This document shows, one piece after another, positions 25,464-34,015 of a stretch of 64,000 bases of DNA (positions are counted from its first letter, which is position 1; every line of letters begins with the position of its first letter). The stretch is from JAZKDW01 sp040387375 (GTDB lineage: Bacteria > Pseudomonadota > Gammaproteobacteria > Burkholderiales > Burkholderiaceae_D), in assembly GCA_040387375.1 (NCBI GenBank), contig JAZKDW010000017.1, positions 1 through 64,000 of the forward strand, given 5' to 3'. The notes beneath the pieces were generated by a model. It was not told where the DNA came from. It did no database searches and saw nothing but the letters and a program-made list of their open reading frames with translations. A program made the translations under genes and the position numbers.

Positions 25464-25487
25464 GAAAACGCCCCGCATGGCGGGGCG
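25464..25487 (-). terminator. Hairpin attenuator between TRAP receptor and permease genes
   Basis: A perfect 8-bp stem CGCCCCGC / GCGGGGCG with a 3-base loop is followed, in the minus-strand sense, by TTTTC. It lies 16 bases after the dctP-like stop. In TRAP operons a partial terminator here lets the receptor be made in excess over the permease; that is the likely role. Confidence 0.65.
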
Positions 25488-25502
25488 CTGGTTAAGGCAG
25501 AC

Positions 25503-26489
25503 TTACTTGGCGTTGCGGATGGCGTCGAGTTTGGCCTTGCCGAACTGCTTTTCGAAGTCAACGTAGACCGGAGCCAAAGTAGCCTGGTATTTGGACTTGT
25601 CGACCTTGTCGACCACTAACATGCCCTTGGAGCGCAATTCAGCGACCGCACTCTTTTCATCGGCATCGACGCGGGCACGATTGACGATCACCGCTTCCTT
25701 GGCTGCATCGAGAAAGGCCTTTTTGTCCGCAGCGGTCAATTTGTCGAACGCGCCCTTGTTCATCAGGAAGATGGCGGGTGAATACACGTGACCGGTCAGA
25801 GTCATGTGTTTTTGCACCTGGTCGAACTTGGATGAGGCAATGATCGACAAGGGATTTTCCTGGCCGTCGACGGTGCCCTGCTGCAGCGAGGTGAACACTT
25901 CACTGAACGCCATCGGTGTCGGGATGATGCCAAAACCCTTGTACGCCTGCACATGCACCGGGTTTTCCATGGTGCGCATTTTCAGGCCCTTCAGATCGTC
26001 CGGACCATTGACCGCACGTTTGCTGTTGGTCATGTGGCGGAAGCCGTTTTCACCCCAGGCCAGCGCCTTCATGCCCTTGCCATCGAAGAACGCCAGCATC
26101 TCCTGGCCGACTTTGCCATCGAGCACGGTGCGTGCATGCGCATAATCGCGGAACAGGAACGGCACGTCGAGGATCTTTGTTTCCGGCACAAAATTCGGTA
26201 CCGGACCGGTCGAGGTAAACGTCAGTTCCTGCGTGCCCAGCTGGACTGCTTCCACCGCTTCGCGCTCGGCGCCAAGTGAGTTGGAATAGAAGGTCTGGAT
26301 CTTGTAGCGGCCGCTGGTGCGCTTCTCGACTTCCTGTGCAAAGGTATCGATGGCGACGCCATAATGCGAATTTTTCGGCGGGCTGACGCTGATGCGCATG
26401 GTGGTTTGTGCAAGCGCCGGTGCGGCGGCAACGCCGGTGAGGATGGCGACTGCGGCGGCGGTAACGGTGAGGAAGCGGAAGGATGTCAT
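25503..26489 (-). CDS. TRAP transporter periplasmic receptor (DctP family)
   Basis: 328 residues, signal peptide (about 1-27, ending APALAQT). DctP features: 'FAQEVEKRTSGRYKIQTFYS', 'LGAEREAVEAVQLGTQELTF', 'KGLKMRTMENPVHVQAYKGF' with the carboxylate-binding Arg, and 'SEVFTSLQQGTVDGQENPL'. The conserved Arg implies an organic acid ligand. Genes on both sides encode sugar-acid enzymes, so D-apionate or a related branched sugar acid is the best guess. Confidence 0.92.
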   Translation of the reverse strand: MTSFRFLTVTAAAVAILTGVAAAPALAQTTMRISVSPPKNSHYGVAIDTFAQEVEKRTSGRYKIQTFYSNSLGAEREAVEAVQLGTQELTFTSTGPVPNFVPETKILDVPFLFRDYAHARTVLDGKVGQEMLAFFDGKGMKALAWGENGFRHMTNSKRAVNGPDDLKGLKMRTMENPVHVQAYKGFGIIPTPMAFSEVFTSLQQGTVDGQENPLSIIASSKFDQVQKHMTLTGHVYSPAIFLMNKGAFDKLTAADKKAFLDAAKEAVIVNRARVDADEKSAVAELRSKGMLVVDKVDKSKYQATLAPVYVDFEKQFGKAKLDAIRNAK

Positions 26490-26557
26490 TGTTTGTCTCC
26501 TGGTTTTTATAAGATTGTGAATTACCGGTTGTTTAACTTCTCGCGGCGCTGCCGCGA

Positions 26558-27385
26558 TCAGGTAATGCGTTGAATACTATCCGCGATTTCATCGCGGTCA
26601 AATACTTTTTTCCAGTCCGGCTGCATCAGCCTCGGTTTGCCGAATTCGATAGCCTTGTTGCATGCGTCCGAGAACACGCCCGGGATTTCTTCAAAGATGA
26701 CGGCGCCAAGAATATTCAGATGGCCCAGCAGGAAATCGCGGGCGGCTTCTTTCGGCACGCCACGCGCCACCACTTCATCCATTGCTTCGCGCATCACGGC
26801 GAGCAGCGTCGCGCATATTGTTTCCGACAGGCCCGGCTCCAGCATTGCCATCTGGTCAACCGTCATGCGGTGCGATCGCATTACCGGCGCATAGATCGCC
26901 TTGGCTACCGATTCGCCGAGCGCATAAGCGTCGTCCGGTCCCTGCATCAGGGCGTTGACGATGTGCTGTCTGGCGTGACCGCCGCCGAAATAATCTTTCC
27001 GCGCCTCGAGCGTGGTCTCGTCATTGAAGATCGGCGGATGGCAAGGATGGGCGACAAAATAGACCAGGTCCTTGCGGTCCGGCAGATGGCCGGCGAACGG
27101 TGCGGCGGCGTCCAGCGTCATCACCATGGTGCCGGCCTTGAGCAACGGCTCGATGCCGGCGGCGACTTTGCGGATGATGTTGTCCGGCACAGCCAGGATG
27201 ACCACATCGGCGCCATCCAGCGCGTCTGCCGCATCGACACATTCGATGCCCAATTCTTTTTGCAGACGCTCGCGTCCGCCAGTGCTGACTTCAACATGGC
27301 GGACCTTAAAATCGGTCACGGCCAGATTGCTCGACAGCCTGAAACCCATTTTCCCGCCTGCCCCGAACAGCGCAATCGTTTTCAT
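26558..27385 (-). CDS. apnO: D-apionate oxidoisomerase-like NAD-binding enzyme
   Basis: 275 residues starting MKTIALFGAGGKMGFRLSSN, a Rossmann fold with GxGGxxG, followed by 'GADVVILAVPDNII' and the unusual 'YFVAHPCHPPIFNDETTLEA' segment typical of ApnO proteins. Family reaction: NAD-dependent conversion of D-apionate to 3-oxo-isoapionate. Start at 27385 from a GGAG/AGGGA site; upstream codons of the longer frame run through the divergent promoter. It is divergent from the RuBisCO-like (oiaX) and DUF1537 kinase (oiaK) genes that would act next. The substrate is inferred from this gene set, not proven. Confidence 0.7.
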   Translation of the reverse strand: MKTIALFGAGGKMGFRLSSNLAVTDFKVRHVEVSTGGRERLQKELGIECVDAADALDGADVVILAVPDNIIRKVAAGIEPLLKAGTMVMTLDAAAPFAGHLPDRKDLVYFVAHPCHPPIFNDETTLEARKDYFGGGHARQHIVNALMQGPDDAYALGESVAKAIYAPVMRSHRMTVDQMAMLEPGLSETICATLLAVMREAMDEVVARGVPKEAARDFLLGHLNILGAVIFEEIPGVFSDACNKAIEFGKPRLMQPDWKKVFDRDEIADSIQRIT

Positions 27386-27442
27386 TCCCTGAATCTCCTC
27401 GTTGATGAATGCATTAGATTTGTTTCTGGTGTGATGGTATGA

Positions 27443-27466
27443 TGAGCATCTGTTGATGTCAACACC
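27443..27466. promoter_or_regulatory. Palindromes in the apnO/oiaX divergent promoter region
   Basis: Two adjacent small inverted repeats lie between the divergent genes: GATGAGCATC (27443-27452) and TGTTGATGTCAACA (27453-27466, 6-bp arms around TG). They are placed to serve both directions and could bind the GntR regulator encoded at 30298, but no experimental or comparative support is available here. Confidence 0.4.
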
Positions 27467-27508
27467 GAATTTGTTCAGCGGGAATTTACAGGGGCCGAGA
27501 AAAACAGA

Positions 27509-28774
27509 ATGACAGAAAGAATCCGCGCTACGTACTGGATAGAGACGCCGTTCGCGCCGGCGCATGCGGCCGAGGTGATGGCTGGCGAGCAATCATCGGG
27601 CACCTTCACCCGGCTGCCCGGCGAAACCGACGCCTTGCGCGCGGCCAGTGCGGCGCGCGTCGAACGCATTACCGAACTCGGCGAGGTGGCGGCGCCTTCC
27701 CTGCCGTGTCGGGTGCCGGCACGCGGCGGCAAACCGGTATTCAGGCGCGCCGAAGTTGAGCTGTCGTGGCCGATCGCGAACATGGGCCCGTCCTTGCCCA
27801 ACCTGCTGTCGACGATCGCCGGCAACCTGTTCGAACTGAAGGAATTTTCCGGCCTCAGGCTGCTGGACATCACGCTGCCCGACAGTTTTTCGCATGCGTA
27901 TCGCGGCCCGCAATTTGCGATCGAAGGCACGCGCCGCCTGACCGGCGTTGAAGGCCGTCCGCTGATCGGCACCATCATCAAACCCAGCGTGGGACTGTCC
28001 CCCGCCGAGACGGCGCAGATGGTGGGTGAACTGATCGCAGGCGGCATCGACTTCATCAAGGATGACGAATTGCAGGCCAATGGCCCGCACAATCCGCTGC
28101 GCGCCCGCGTCGACGCGATCATGCCGCTGATTCGCGCGCATGCCGAAAAGACCGGCAAGAAGGTCATGTACGCCTTCAATATCACCGGCGAAATCAGCGA
28201 GTTGCAAGCCAATCACGATTATGTAGTCAAGGCTGGCGGCAGCTGCGTGATGGTGGTGCTGAACAGCATCGGCCTGCCGGGCCTGACCTATCTGCGCTCA
28301 TTTTGCGAAGTGCCGATCCATGCCCATCGCGCCGGCTGGGGATTATTCAGCCGCTCGCCTCACATCGGCATGAGTTTTCCCGCCTATCAGAAGCTGTGGC
28401 GGACGGCCGGCGTCGACCATCTGCATGTCAACGGTTTGCGCAACAAGTTTACCGAACAGGACGACACGGTGATCGCATCGGCGCGAGCCTGCCTGGCGCC
28501 GATGTTCGAACGGCCGGGACACGGCTGCGAAGTCATGCCCGTCTTTTCATCCGGGCAGACGGTCGAACAGGTTGCCGATACTTATCGCGCCCTCGGTAGC
28601 ATCGATCTGATTTACTGCTGCGGCGGCGGCATCATGGGGCATCCGGGCGGCATCGGCGCCGGGGTCACCGCGCTGCACCAGGCATGGCAGGCGGCACTGG
28701 CCGGCATTCCTCAGGATGATTACGCACGCGAGCATGCCGAACTGGCGCAGGCGATCAGGACCTTCCGGCCATGA
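27509..28774 (+). CDS. oiaX: RuBisCO-like protein (3-oxo-isoapionate-4-phosphate transcarboxylase/hydrolase type)
   Basis: 421 residues of the RuBisCO large-subunit superfamily. Active-site segments: 'GTIIKPSVGLSP' (about 154-165, equivalent of RuBisCO Lys175 loop), 'GGIDFIKDDE' (about 178-187, with the Lys that is carbamylated and the Asp/Glu Mg ligands), 'HAHRAGWG' (about 272-279) and 'CGGGIMGHPGG' (about 371-381). Known for the OiaX group: hydrolysis of 3-oxo-isoapionate 4-phosphate to 3-phosphoglycerate and glycolate. It does not fix CO2. Overlaps the kinase gene by 4 bases (ATGA). The OiaX assignment depends on the neighbouring ApnO- and OiaK-like genes. Confidence 0.75.
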   Translation: MTERIRATYWIETPFAPAHAAEVMAGEQSSGTFTRLPGETDALRAASAARVERITELGEVAAPSLPCRVPARGGKPVFRRAEVELSWPIANMGPSLPNLLSTIAGNLFELKEFSGLRLLDITLPDSFSHAYRGPQFAIEGTRRLTGVEGRPLIGTIIKPSVGLSPAETAQMVGELIAGGIDFIKDDELQANGPHNPLRARVDAIMPLIRAHAEKTGKKVMYAFNITGEISELQANHDYVVKAGGSCVMVVLNSIGLPGLTYLRSFCEVPIHAHRAGWGLFSRSPHIGMSFPAYQKLWRTAGVDHLHVNGLRNKFTEQDDTVIASARACLAPMFERPGHGCEVMPVFSSGQTVEQVADTYRALGSIDLIYCCGGGIMGHPGGIGAGVTALHQAWQAALAGIPQDDYAREHAELAQAIRTFRP

Positions 28775-30117
28775 GCGGACCGCTGCTGCTCAGTTATTAC
28801 GGCGACGACCTGACCGGGTCTACCGATGCAATGGAAGCGCTGGAACTGCATGGCGTACCGACGGTGCTGTTTCTCGATCCGGCGACGCCGGCGCAGCTGG
28901 CGCGTTTTCCGGCCGCCCGCGCAATCGGGCTGGCGGGCACCAGCCGCAGTGAGACACCGGCCTGGATGGATGCCCATCTGCCGGCTCTTTTCGGCTGGCT
29001 GAAAAGCCTGCAGGCGCCGATCTGCCACTACAAGGTGTGTTCGACGTTTGACAGCGCCGCGCATGTCGGCAGCATCGGACGCGCGCTCGATATCGGACAT
29101 CGGGTATTCGGGCAGCGGGTAACGCCGGTGGTGGCAGGTGTGCCGCAACTGAAACGCTACACGCTGTTCGGCCACCATTTCGCGGCCTTCAGCGGCGCCA
29201 CCTATCGGCTCGATCGCCATCCGGTCATGCAGCGCCATCCGGTGACACCGATGGATGAATCCGACTTGCGCATCGTGCTCGGCCGCCAGACCGCAAAACC
29301 GGTCGCCCTGGTCAATTGTGTCGCCCTGGCCTCCGATGCCGCCGACACGCTGGTGGATGAACGGATGAACGAACAGGACGGCGCGCTGCTTTTTGATGTG
29401 GCCGACCTGCAGGCCCAGAACATCATCGGCCGGCAACTGTGGCGCCACCGGCGGCCGGTGCACGGATTGTTCACCGTTGGCTCCTCCGGTGTGGAGTACG
29501 CGCTGGTTGCCGAATGGCAGAAACAACAGTTGATTTCGGCCAGCGCGGCGATCGATCCGCCTGGCGCGGTTGACCGGATTGCGGTGGTCTCGGGCAGTTG
29601 TTCCGACATCACCGCACGCCAGATCCTGTGGGCGGAAAAAAACGGCTTCGATATAATACCGCTGGATGTGACCCGCCTAGGTTCGACGCTGAACGGCGAT
29701 GAGGAAGTTGCGTCAGGCCTGGCGCAAGCGATGCGGACGCTCGGCAACGGGCGCAGCGTGATCCTGTACACCGCCCTCGGTTCCGACAGCAAGATGATTG
29801 CACCGCCCGACGCGCCCCATGTCATCGGCCAGCGCCTGGGCAGCCTGTTGCGCACGATCGTGGAGCAAGCCGGACTCAGGCGTATCGTGATTGCCGGCGG
29901 CGATACCTCCAGCCACGCGTTGCGCGAGCTGGCGATCTTTGCGCTGACGATCCGCCTGCCGTTGCCGCAAACCCCGGGTTCACCGCTGTGCCGGGCGCAT
30001 AGCGACAACGAGGCATTTGACGGCATCGAGGTGGCGCTGAAAGGTGGGCAGATCGGTACGGAAAATTATTTCGGCGTGATACGCGACGGTGGTGTGGAAC
30101 GGCCGGGGAAGGCTTGA
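28771..30117 (+). CDS. oiaK: DUF1537 four-carbon acid sugar kinase family protein (OiaK type)
   Basis: 448 residues. N-terminal substrate domain begins 'LLSYYGDDLTGSTDAMEALE' with the DDxTG motif. The C-terminal nucleotide domain shows 'VVSGSCSDITARQILWAEKN' and 'RRIVIAGGDTSSHALRELAI' (GGDTS phosphate-binding motif). Members phosphorylate acid sugars; OiaK acts on 3-oxo-isoapionate at O4. Start codon overlaps the oiaX stop, so synthesis is coupled. Ends next to a palindromic repeat that may act as terminator. Confidence 0.78.
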   Translation: MSGPLLLSYYGDDLTGSTDAMEALELHGVPTVLFLDPATPAQLARFPAARAIGLAGTSRSETPAWMDAHLPALFGWLKSLQAPICHYKVCSTFDSAAHVGSIGRALDIGHRVFGQRVTPVVAGVPQLKRYTLFGHHFAAFSGATYRLDRHPVMQRHPVTPMDESDLRIVLGRQTAKPVALVNCVALASDAADTLVDERMNEQDGALLFDVADLQAQNIIGRQLWRHRRPVHGLFTVGSSGVEYALVAEWQKQQLISASAAIDPPGAVDRIAVVSGSCSDITARQILWAEKNGFDIIPLDVTRLGSTLNGDEEVASGLAQAMRTLGNGRSVILYTALGSDSKMIAPPDAPHVIGQRLGSLLRTIVEQAGLRRIVIAGGDTSSHALRELAIFALTIRLPLPQTPGSPLCRAHSDNEAFDGIEVALKGGQIGTENYFGVIRDGGVERPGKA

Positions 30118-30156
30118 TATAAAAAGGTCCAGCCATTCCCGATCACCCCCACTCCA

Positions 30157-30246
30157 CTACCGTCGTTCCCGCGCAAGCGGGATTCCAGACTGCGGTGGAT
30201 CAGTCGGGCGCCGCATGGATTCCCGCTTGCGCGGGAAAGACGGTAG
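30157..30246. repeat. Palindromic intergenic repeat (dRS3/REP-like pair)
   Basis: Two 31-base arms in inverted orientation (30157-30187 and 30216-30246) match except for two positions; each contains TTCCCGCGCAAGCGGGA, itself a hairpin. Repeats with this TTCCCGCnnnnGCGGGAA core are scattered between genes in many Betaproteobacteria and other groups. Located between oiaK and the GntR gene; can fold into a long stem and may end transcription. A decayed relative is at 35257-35314. Confidence 0.75.
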
Positions 30247-30297
30247 TAGTTAGTAACAAAGTATTCCCTCGTATTTCTCAGGCAATCGACGCATAAA

Positions 30298-31005
30298 ATG
30301 ACTTCGGAAAAAATTATCAAGAGAAAGCTGTCAGATGAAGTATTCGACCGCTTGCGCCAGCTGATCACCGATGGCAATTTTGCGCCCGGCGAAGCCTTGC
30401 CGCCGGAGCGCGACCTGATGGTGCGCTTCGGCGTCGGCCGTCCCGCGATTCGTGAAGCTTTACAGTCGCTGAGCAACATGGGAGTGATCACGATCTCGCA
30501 CGGCGAACGCGCGCGGGTAAACGCGATGACCGCCAAATCGGTATTCCGGCAATTCGACATGCCCGGCAAGCTTTTGCTCTCGGCATCACCCAAGACGCTG
30601 GAAGATCTGAAGGAAGCGCGAAAATTCTTCGAGCTGGCGATGATCCGGGTAGCGGCCTCGAAAGCGACCAGCACGGATATTCAGAAATTGAAGGATACGC
30701 TGGAGCAGCAAAGAAGCAGTCTCGGCAACGCCGAGGCATTTACCCAGGCCGACATGGCATTTCATAACACCATCGCCGCCATGACAGGCAATTCGATTTA
30801 CGAAGCGGTCAGCGAGTCGATGCTCAACTGGCTGAAGGCGTATCACGCCGAGGTGCTGATCTGGTCAGGCAAGGAAAACCTGACGCTGATCGAGCATGAA
30901 AAAATCATTCGCTGCATCGAAGAAGGCAATGTCAGCGAAGCCGAAGAGGCAATGCGCGACCATCTCGACCGCTCCGGTTCCCTCTACCAGCATCGATTCC
31001 AATAA
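30298..31005 (+). CDS. GntR-family transcriptional regulator (FCD/FadR subfamily)
   Basis: 235 residues. Winged helix at the N-terminus: 'LSDEVFDRLRQLITDGNFAP', 'LPPERDLMVRFGVGRPAIRE' and 'ALQSLSNMGVI', the GntR signature (about 10-70). The FCD effector domain follows with the metal-ligand pattern 'DMAFHNTIAAMTGN' and 'EHEKIIRCIEEGN', and a late 'MRDHLDRS'. FCD regulators usually sense small acids. Being next to apnO/oiaX/oiaK, it is the likely regulator of that cluster. Its stop is 1 base from the convergent VWA gene. Confidence 0.88.
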   Translation: MTSEKIIKRKLSDEVFDRLRQLITDGNFAPGEALPPERDLMVRFGVGRPAIREALQSLSNMGVITISHGERARVNAMTAKSVFRQFDMPGKLLLSASPKTLEDLKEARKFFELAMIRVAASKATSTDIQKLKDTLEQQRSSLGNAEAFTQADMAFHNTIAAMTGNSIYEAVSESMLNWLKAYHAEVLIWSGKENLTLIEHEKIIRCIEEGNVSEAEEAMRDHLDRSGSLYQHRFQ

Positions 31006-31006
31006 T

Positions 31007-32062
31007 TCACAGCACGCGGTTGAACCACAACATCGACAGCATGCCCGACAACAGCGCAAACAGGGCGGCCACGGCGGCGAACAGCGCGGTAATTTCCGTG
31101 GCCTTTTTCTCCAGCACCAGGCGCGAATTCAAGGTCTTGTAAACCTTCGTCAGATCCGGCGCCGTGCCGGCAAAAAAGTATTCCGCCTTGGTGATCGCAG
31201 CGATCTTCTTCAACGGCTCTTCATCGAGCTGCACCCGCATCGACCAGCCATCGAAACCCAGGATCTCGCCACTGGTAGTGCCCACACCGACTGTAAACAC
31301 ACGCACGCCGCGCTCGGCTGCCATGCGCGCCGCTTCGATCGGGTCCGGCCCGGTCGTGGTCTGGCCATCCGTCAGCAGGATGATCACCGCCGAGGCGAAA
31401 GAACCGGGCGGCACCGGCTTGAATTCAGGCGCTTTCGGCTTGGTCGGATCATCGAGCGGTCGGCTGCGCGAGCCATCGCGCGCGGCGTCGGGACGCGGAT
31501 TGGACGATCCGAGGTTAAATTCGATCTCCGGGAAAATCGTCTTCAGCGACACCAGCAGGCCGCTGCCGACCGCCGTGCCGCGTTGCAGCTGGAAACCGTC
31601 GATTGCCGCCAGGATGTCTTCCCGGCTCAGGGTCGGCGGCTGCACCAGCGTGGCGGACGCAGCGAAGGAAACCACGCCGATGCGTGTGGTGCGCGGCTGC
31701 TCGTTGACGAAGGTGCGCGCCGCGGCCTGCGCGGCGGCAAGACGGCTGGGCTTCACATCGTTGGCGCGCATGCTGCCGGAAGAATCGATCGCGAGGATCA
31801 CGGTTTCATGCTGTGAAGGCAGCGTGACGACCGCCGCCGGGCGCGCGATGGCGACCAGCATCAGGGTCATCGCCAGCAGGAACAACAGCGGCGGAATGTG
31901 GCGCCGCATTTTCTGGCCCGCCCCCATCGCTTCTTTCACCATGTTCAGGCTGGCATAACGCAAGGCCAGTTTTTTCTTGCGGCGCAACAGCATGATGTAC
32001 ACACCGATGAGCATGGGCACGATCAGCAACAGCCACAACATCTCGGGCCAAAGGAAAGTCAT
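31007..32062 (-). CDS. VWA-domain membrane protein (BatA-like)
   Basis: 351 residues. Two N-terminal membrane segments (about 5-25 and 58-78), then a von Willebrand A domain with MIDAS motif 'AIDSSGSM' (about 91-98) and 'VIILLTDGQTTTGPDP', and a C-terminal helix (about 325-345). Together with the DUF58 and MoxR genes (4-base and 26-base overlaps) it makes the MoxR/VWA module, thought to assist assembly or folding of other proteins in the envelope. Client unknown. Confidence 0.88.
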   Translation of the reverse strand: MTFLWPEMLWLLLIVPMLIGVYIMLLRRKKKLALRYASLNMVKEAMGAGQKMRRHIPPLLFLLAMTLMLVAIARPAAVVTLPSQHETVILAIDSSGSMRANDVKPSRLAAAQAAARTFVNEQPRTTRIGVVSFAASATLVQPPTLSREDILAAIDGFQLQRGTAVGSGLLVSLKTIFPEIEFNLGSSNPRPDAARDGSRSRPLDDPTKPKAPEFKPVPPGSFASAVIILLTDGQTTTGPDPIEAARMAAERGVRVFTVGVGTTSGEILGFDGWSMRVQLDEEPLKKIAAITKAEYFFAGTAPDLTKVYKTLNSRLVLEKKATEITALFAAVAALFALLSGMLSMLWFNRVL

Positions 32063-32994
32063 GATTGCTCCAGGTGCTGAGGCATGGTTCCGCCGGCGGC
32101 CAGGCGGCTGCGGCGTTTGCGAAGGTCGGCGAAGCGCATGATCGCATCCATCAGATTGTCGTCGGTGGCCAGCTCGAGCACGTCGACGCCGGCCTTGCTG
32201 AAGGCAGCGCGCAGTTCGGTCTCGCGCCTGGCGGCGGCAGCGGCGAAACGCTTGCGGAATCCGCGATCGTGCGAATCGATGAAAAGCTGCTCGCCGGTTT
32301 CGGCATCCTGGATCAGGAACATACCGATGTCAGGCAGCTCCCGCTCCAGTGGATCGACCAGCCGCACGGCGACGATCTCGTGCCGCTGCGCCAGTTGCGC
32401 CAGCGGCTTTTCCCAGCCGGGCGTGCTGATGAAATCCGAGACCACAAAAATCATCGATCGTTTCGGTATCGCCTGGAATGCGCTTTTCAGCAGGTCCTGC
32501 AAGTTGGTCGAGGCCGAATGTGTGAGTGTCGGCCGCGACAGCATCTTGTGCAATATGTGCAGCACCTGGCGGCGCCCGCTCTGCGCCGGAATCACGGTGT
32601 CGACGTCGCCGCCATAAAACAGCGCGCCGATACGGTTGCCATGACGGCTGAACACGCGCGCCAGCACGGTGACCAGCTCGGTCGATACCGCCCGCTTGCT
32701 GACCTTGTGCGATCCGAAATCCACCGACGGGCTCAGGTCCAGCAGGAACCACGCGGTCATGTCGCGCTCTTCGTTGTAGACCCGCACGTGCGGTGTCTGC
32801 AGGCGCGCCGTGACGTTCCAGTCGATGTGGCGCACATCATCGTGATACTGGTATTCGCGCAGGTCGGCGAGGTCGACGCCGCCGCCGCGAAACAGCGTGC
32901 GGTAATCGCCATGTAGCAGCCCGTCGAGACGGCGGATCACCGTCCACTCGAGGCGGCGCAGAATCGCGTCAGGCGTTTGCGTTAACTCTGACAT
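32059..32994 (-). CDS. DUF58 domain-containing protein
   Basis: 311 residues. The DUF58 core is 'GGGVDLADLREYQYHDDVRH' followed by 'IDWNVTARLQTPHVRVYNEE' (about 38-78), with a VWA-like fold after it ('WFLLDLSPSVDFGS', 'IFVVSDFISTPGWEKPL'). No membrane segment is seen, unlike many family members. Overlaps both the MoxR gene upstream and the VWA gene downstream, so the three are translated together. Confidence 0.88.
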   Translation of the reverse strand: MSELTQTPDAILRRLEWTVIRRLDGLLHGDYRTLFRGGGVDLADLREYQYHDDVRHIDWNVTARLQTPHVRVYNEERDMTAWFLLDLSPSVDFGSHKVSKRAVSTELVTVLARVFSRHGNRIGALFYGGDVDTVIPAQSGRRQVLHILHKMLSRPTLTHSASTNLQDLLKSAFQAIPKRSMIFVVSDFISTPGWEKPLAQLAQRHEIVAVRLVDPLERELPDIGMFLIQDAETGEQLFIDSHDRGFRKRFAAAAARRETELRAAFSKAGVDVLELATDDNLMDAIMRFADLRKRRSRLAAGGTMPQHLEQS

Positions 32995-33985
32995 GGGTCT
33001 CGAGCGGCCGTTCGGGCGCGGGAATGTGTTTCATGATGCGATGGATGATCTGATCGGCGGTCAGCGCATCGGACAGCGCTTCATAAGACAGCGACAGGCG
33101 GTGGCGCATGACGTCCGGCGCAATGTCCATCAGGTCTTCCGGCAGCACGTAATTACGGCCCCGCAAAAACGCCAGCGCGCGGGCGCCCTCGACCATGTGG
33201 ATGGTGGCGCGCGGGCTGGCGCCGTAGGTCAGGTACTGGGCAACGTTTTTCACGCCAAACTTTTCCGGGTCGCGGGTGGCCGCGACCAGCCGCACCGCGT
33301 ACCGGACCAGCGAAGGATCGACATAACCGGTGCGGCAGTGGCGCTGCAGCTGCGCCAGCTGATCGGTGGTGGTGACCGCGGCCACCGCGGTCGCGGCGCC
33401 GGTGACGCGGTTGACGATCACCACTTCTTCCTCTTCCGTCGGATAGCCGACCAGCACCTTCATCATGAAACGATCGACCTGGGCTTCCGGCAGCGGATAG
33501 GTACCCTCGGTTTCGATCGGGTTCTGGGTCGCCATCACCAGGAAGGGCTTGGGCACCGGATAGCTGACGCCGGCAATCGTGACTTGGTATTCCTGCATCA
33601 CTTCCAGCAATGCGCTCTGCACTTTTGCCGGCGCGCGGTTGATCTCGTCGGCCAGCAGGAGATTGGTGAACACCGGGCCAAACGAGGTGGTGAACTCGCT
33701 GGTCTTCTGGTTATAGACCCTGGTGCCGACCAGGTCGGCCGGCACCAGGTCGGGCGTGAACTGGATGCGATGGAAGCTGCCGCGTATGGTCTTGGCCAGC
33801 GTGTTGACGGTCAGCGTCTTGGCCAGGCCGGGTACACCTTCCACCAGCAGATGGCCCTGCGACAATATCGCCACCAGAACCCGCTCGAGGAAATGATCCT
33901 GGCCGACCACCACCTTCTTCACTTCGTAAAGGATCTGCTCCATTTGAACCGAAACGTCAGTATGACCTGCTTCTCTATCGTCCAT
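32969..33985 (-). CDS. MoxR-family AAA+ ATPase
   Basis: 338 residues. Walker A 'GVPGLAKT' (about 53-60), Walker B 'LLADEINR' (about 113-120), sensor 1 'VMATQNPIETEGTYPLPEAQ', arginine-finger 'QVDRFMMKV' and sensor 2 region 'GASPRATIHMVEGARALAF'. Standard MoxR chaperone-like ATPase; works with the VWA and DUF58 proteins encoded downstream. The protease gene lies upstream on the same strand (30-base gap), so all four may form one operon. Confidence 0.93.
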   Translation of the reverse strand: MDDREAGHTDVSVQMEQILYEVKKVVVGQDHFLERVLVAILSQGHLLVEGVPGLAKTLTVNTLAKTIRGSFHRIQFTPDLVPADLVGTRVYNQKTSEFTTSFGPVFTNLLLADEINRAPAKVQSALLEVMQEYQVTIAGVSYPVPKPFLVMATQNPIETEGTYPLPEAQVDRFMMKVLVGYPTEEEEVVIVNRVTGAATAVAAVTTTDQLAQLQRHCRTGYVDPSLVRYAVRLVAATRDPEKFGVKNVAQYLTYGASPRATIHMVEGARALAFLRGRNYVLPEDLMDIAPDVMRHRLSLSYEALSDALTADQIIHRIMKHIPAPERPLETHVRVNANA

Positions 33986-34015
33986 GGGTGGTGCCTGCCT
34001 GGTTATGCTGCGGAT

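Noticed and set aside
27509..28774. True CO2-fixing RuBisCO
   Set aside because: Several active-site regions, including the usual loop 6 sequence, do not match form I-III enzymes, and the neighbours are acid-sugar genes with no phosphoribulokinase.
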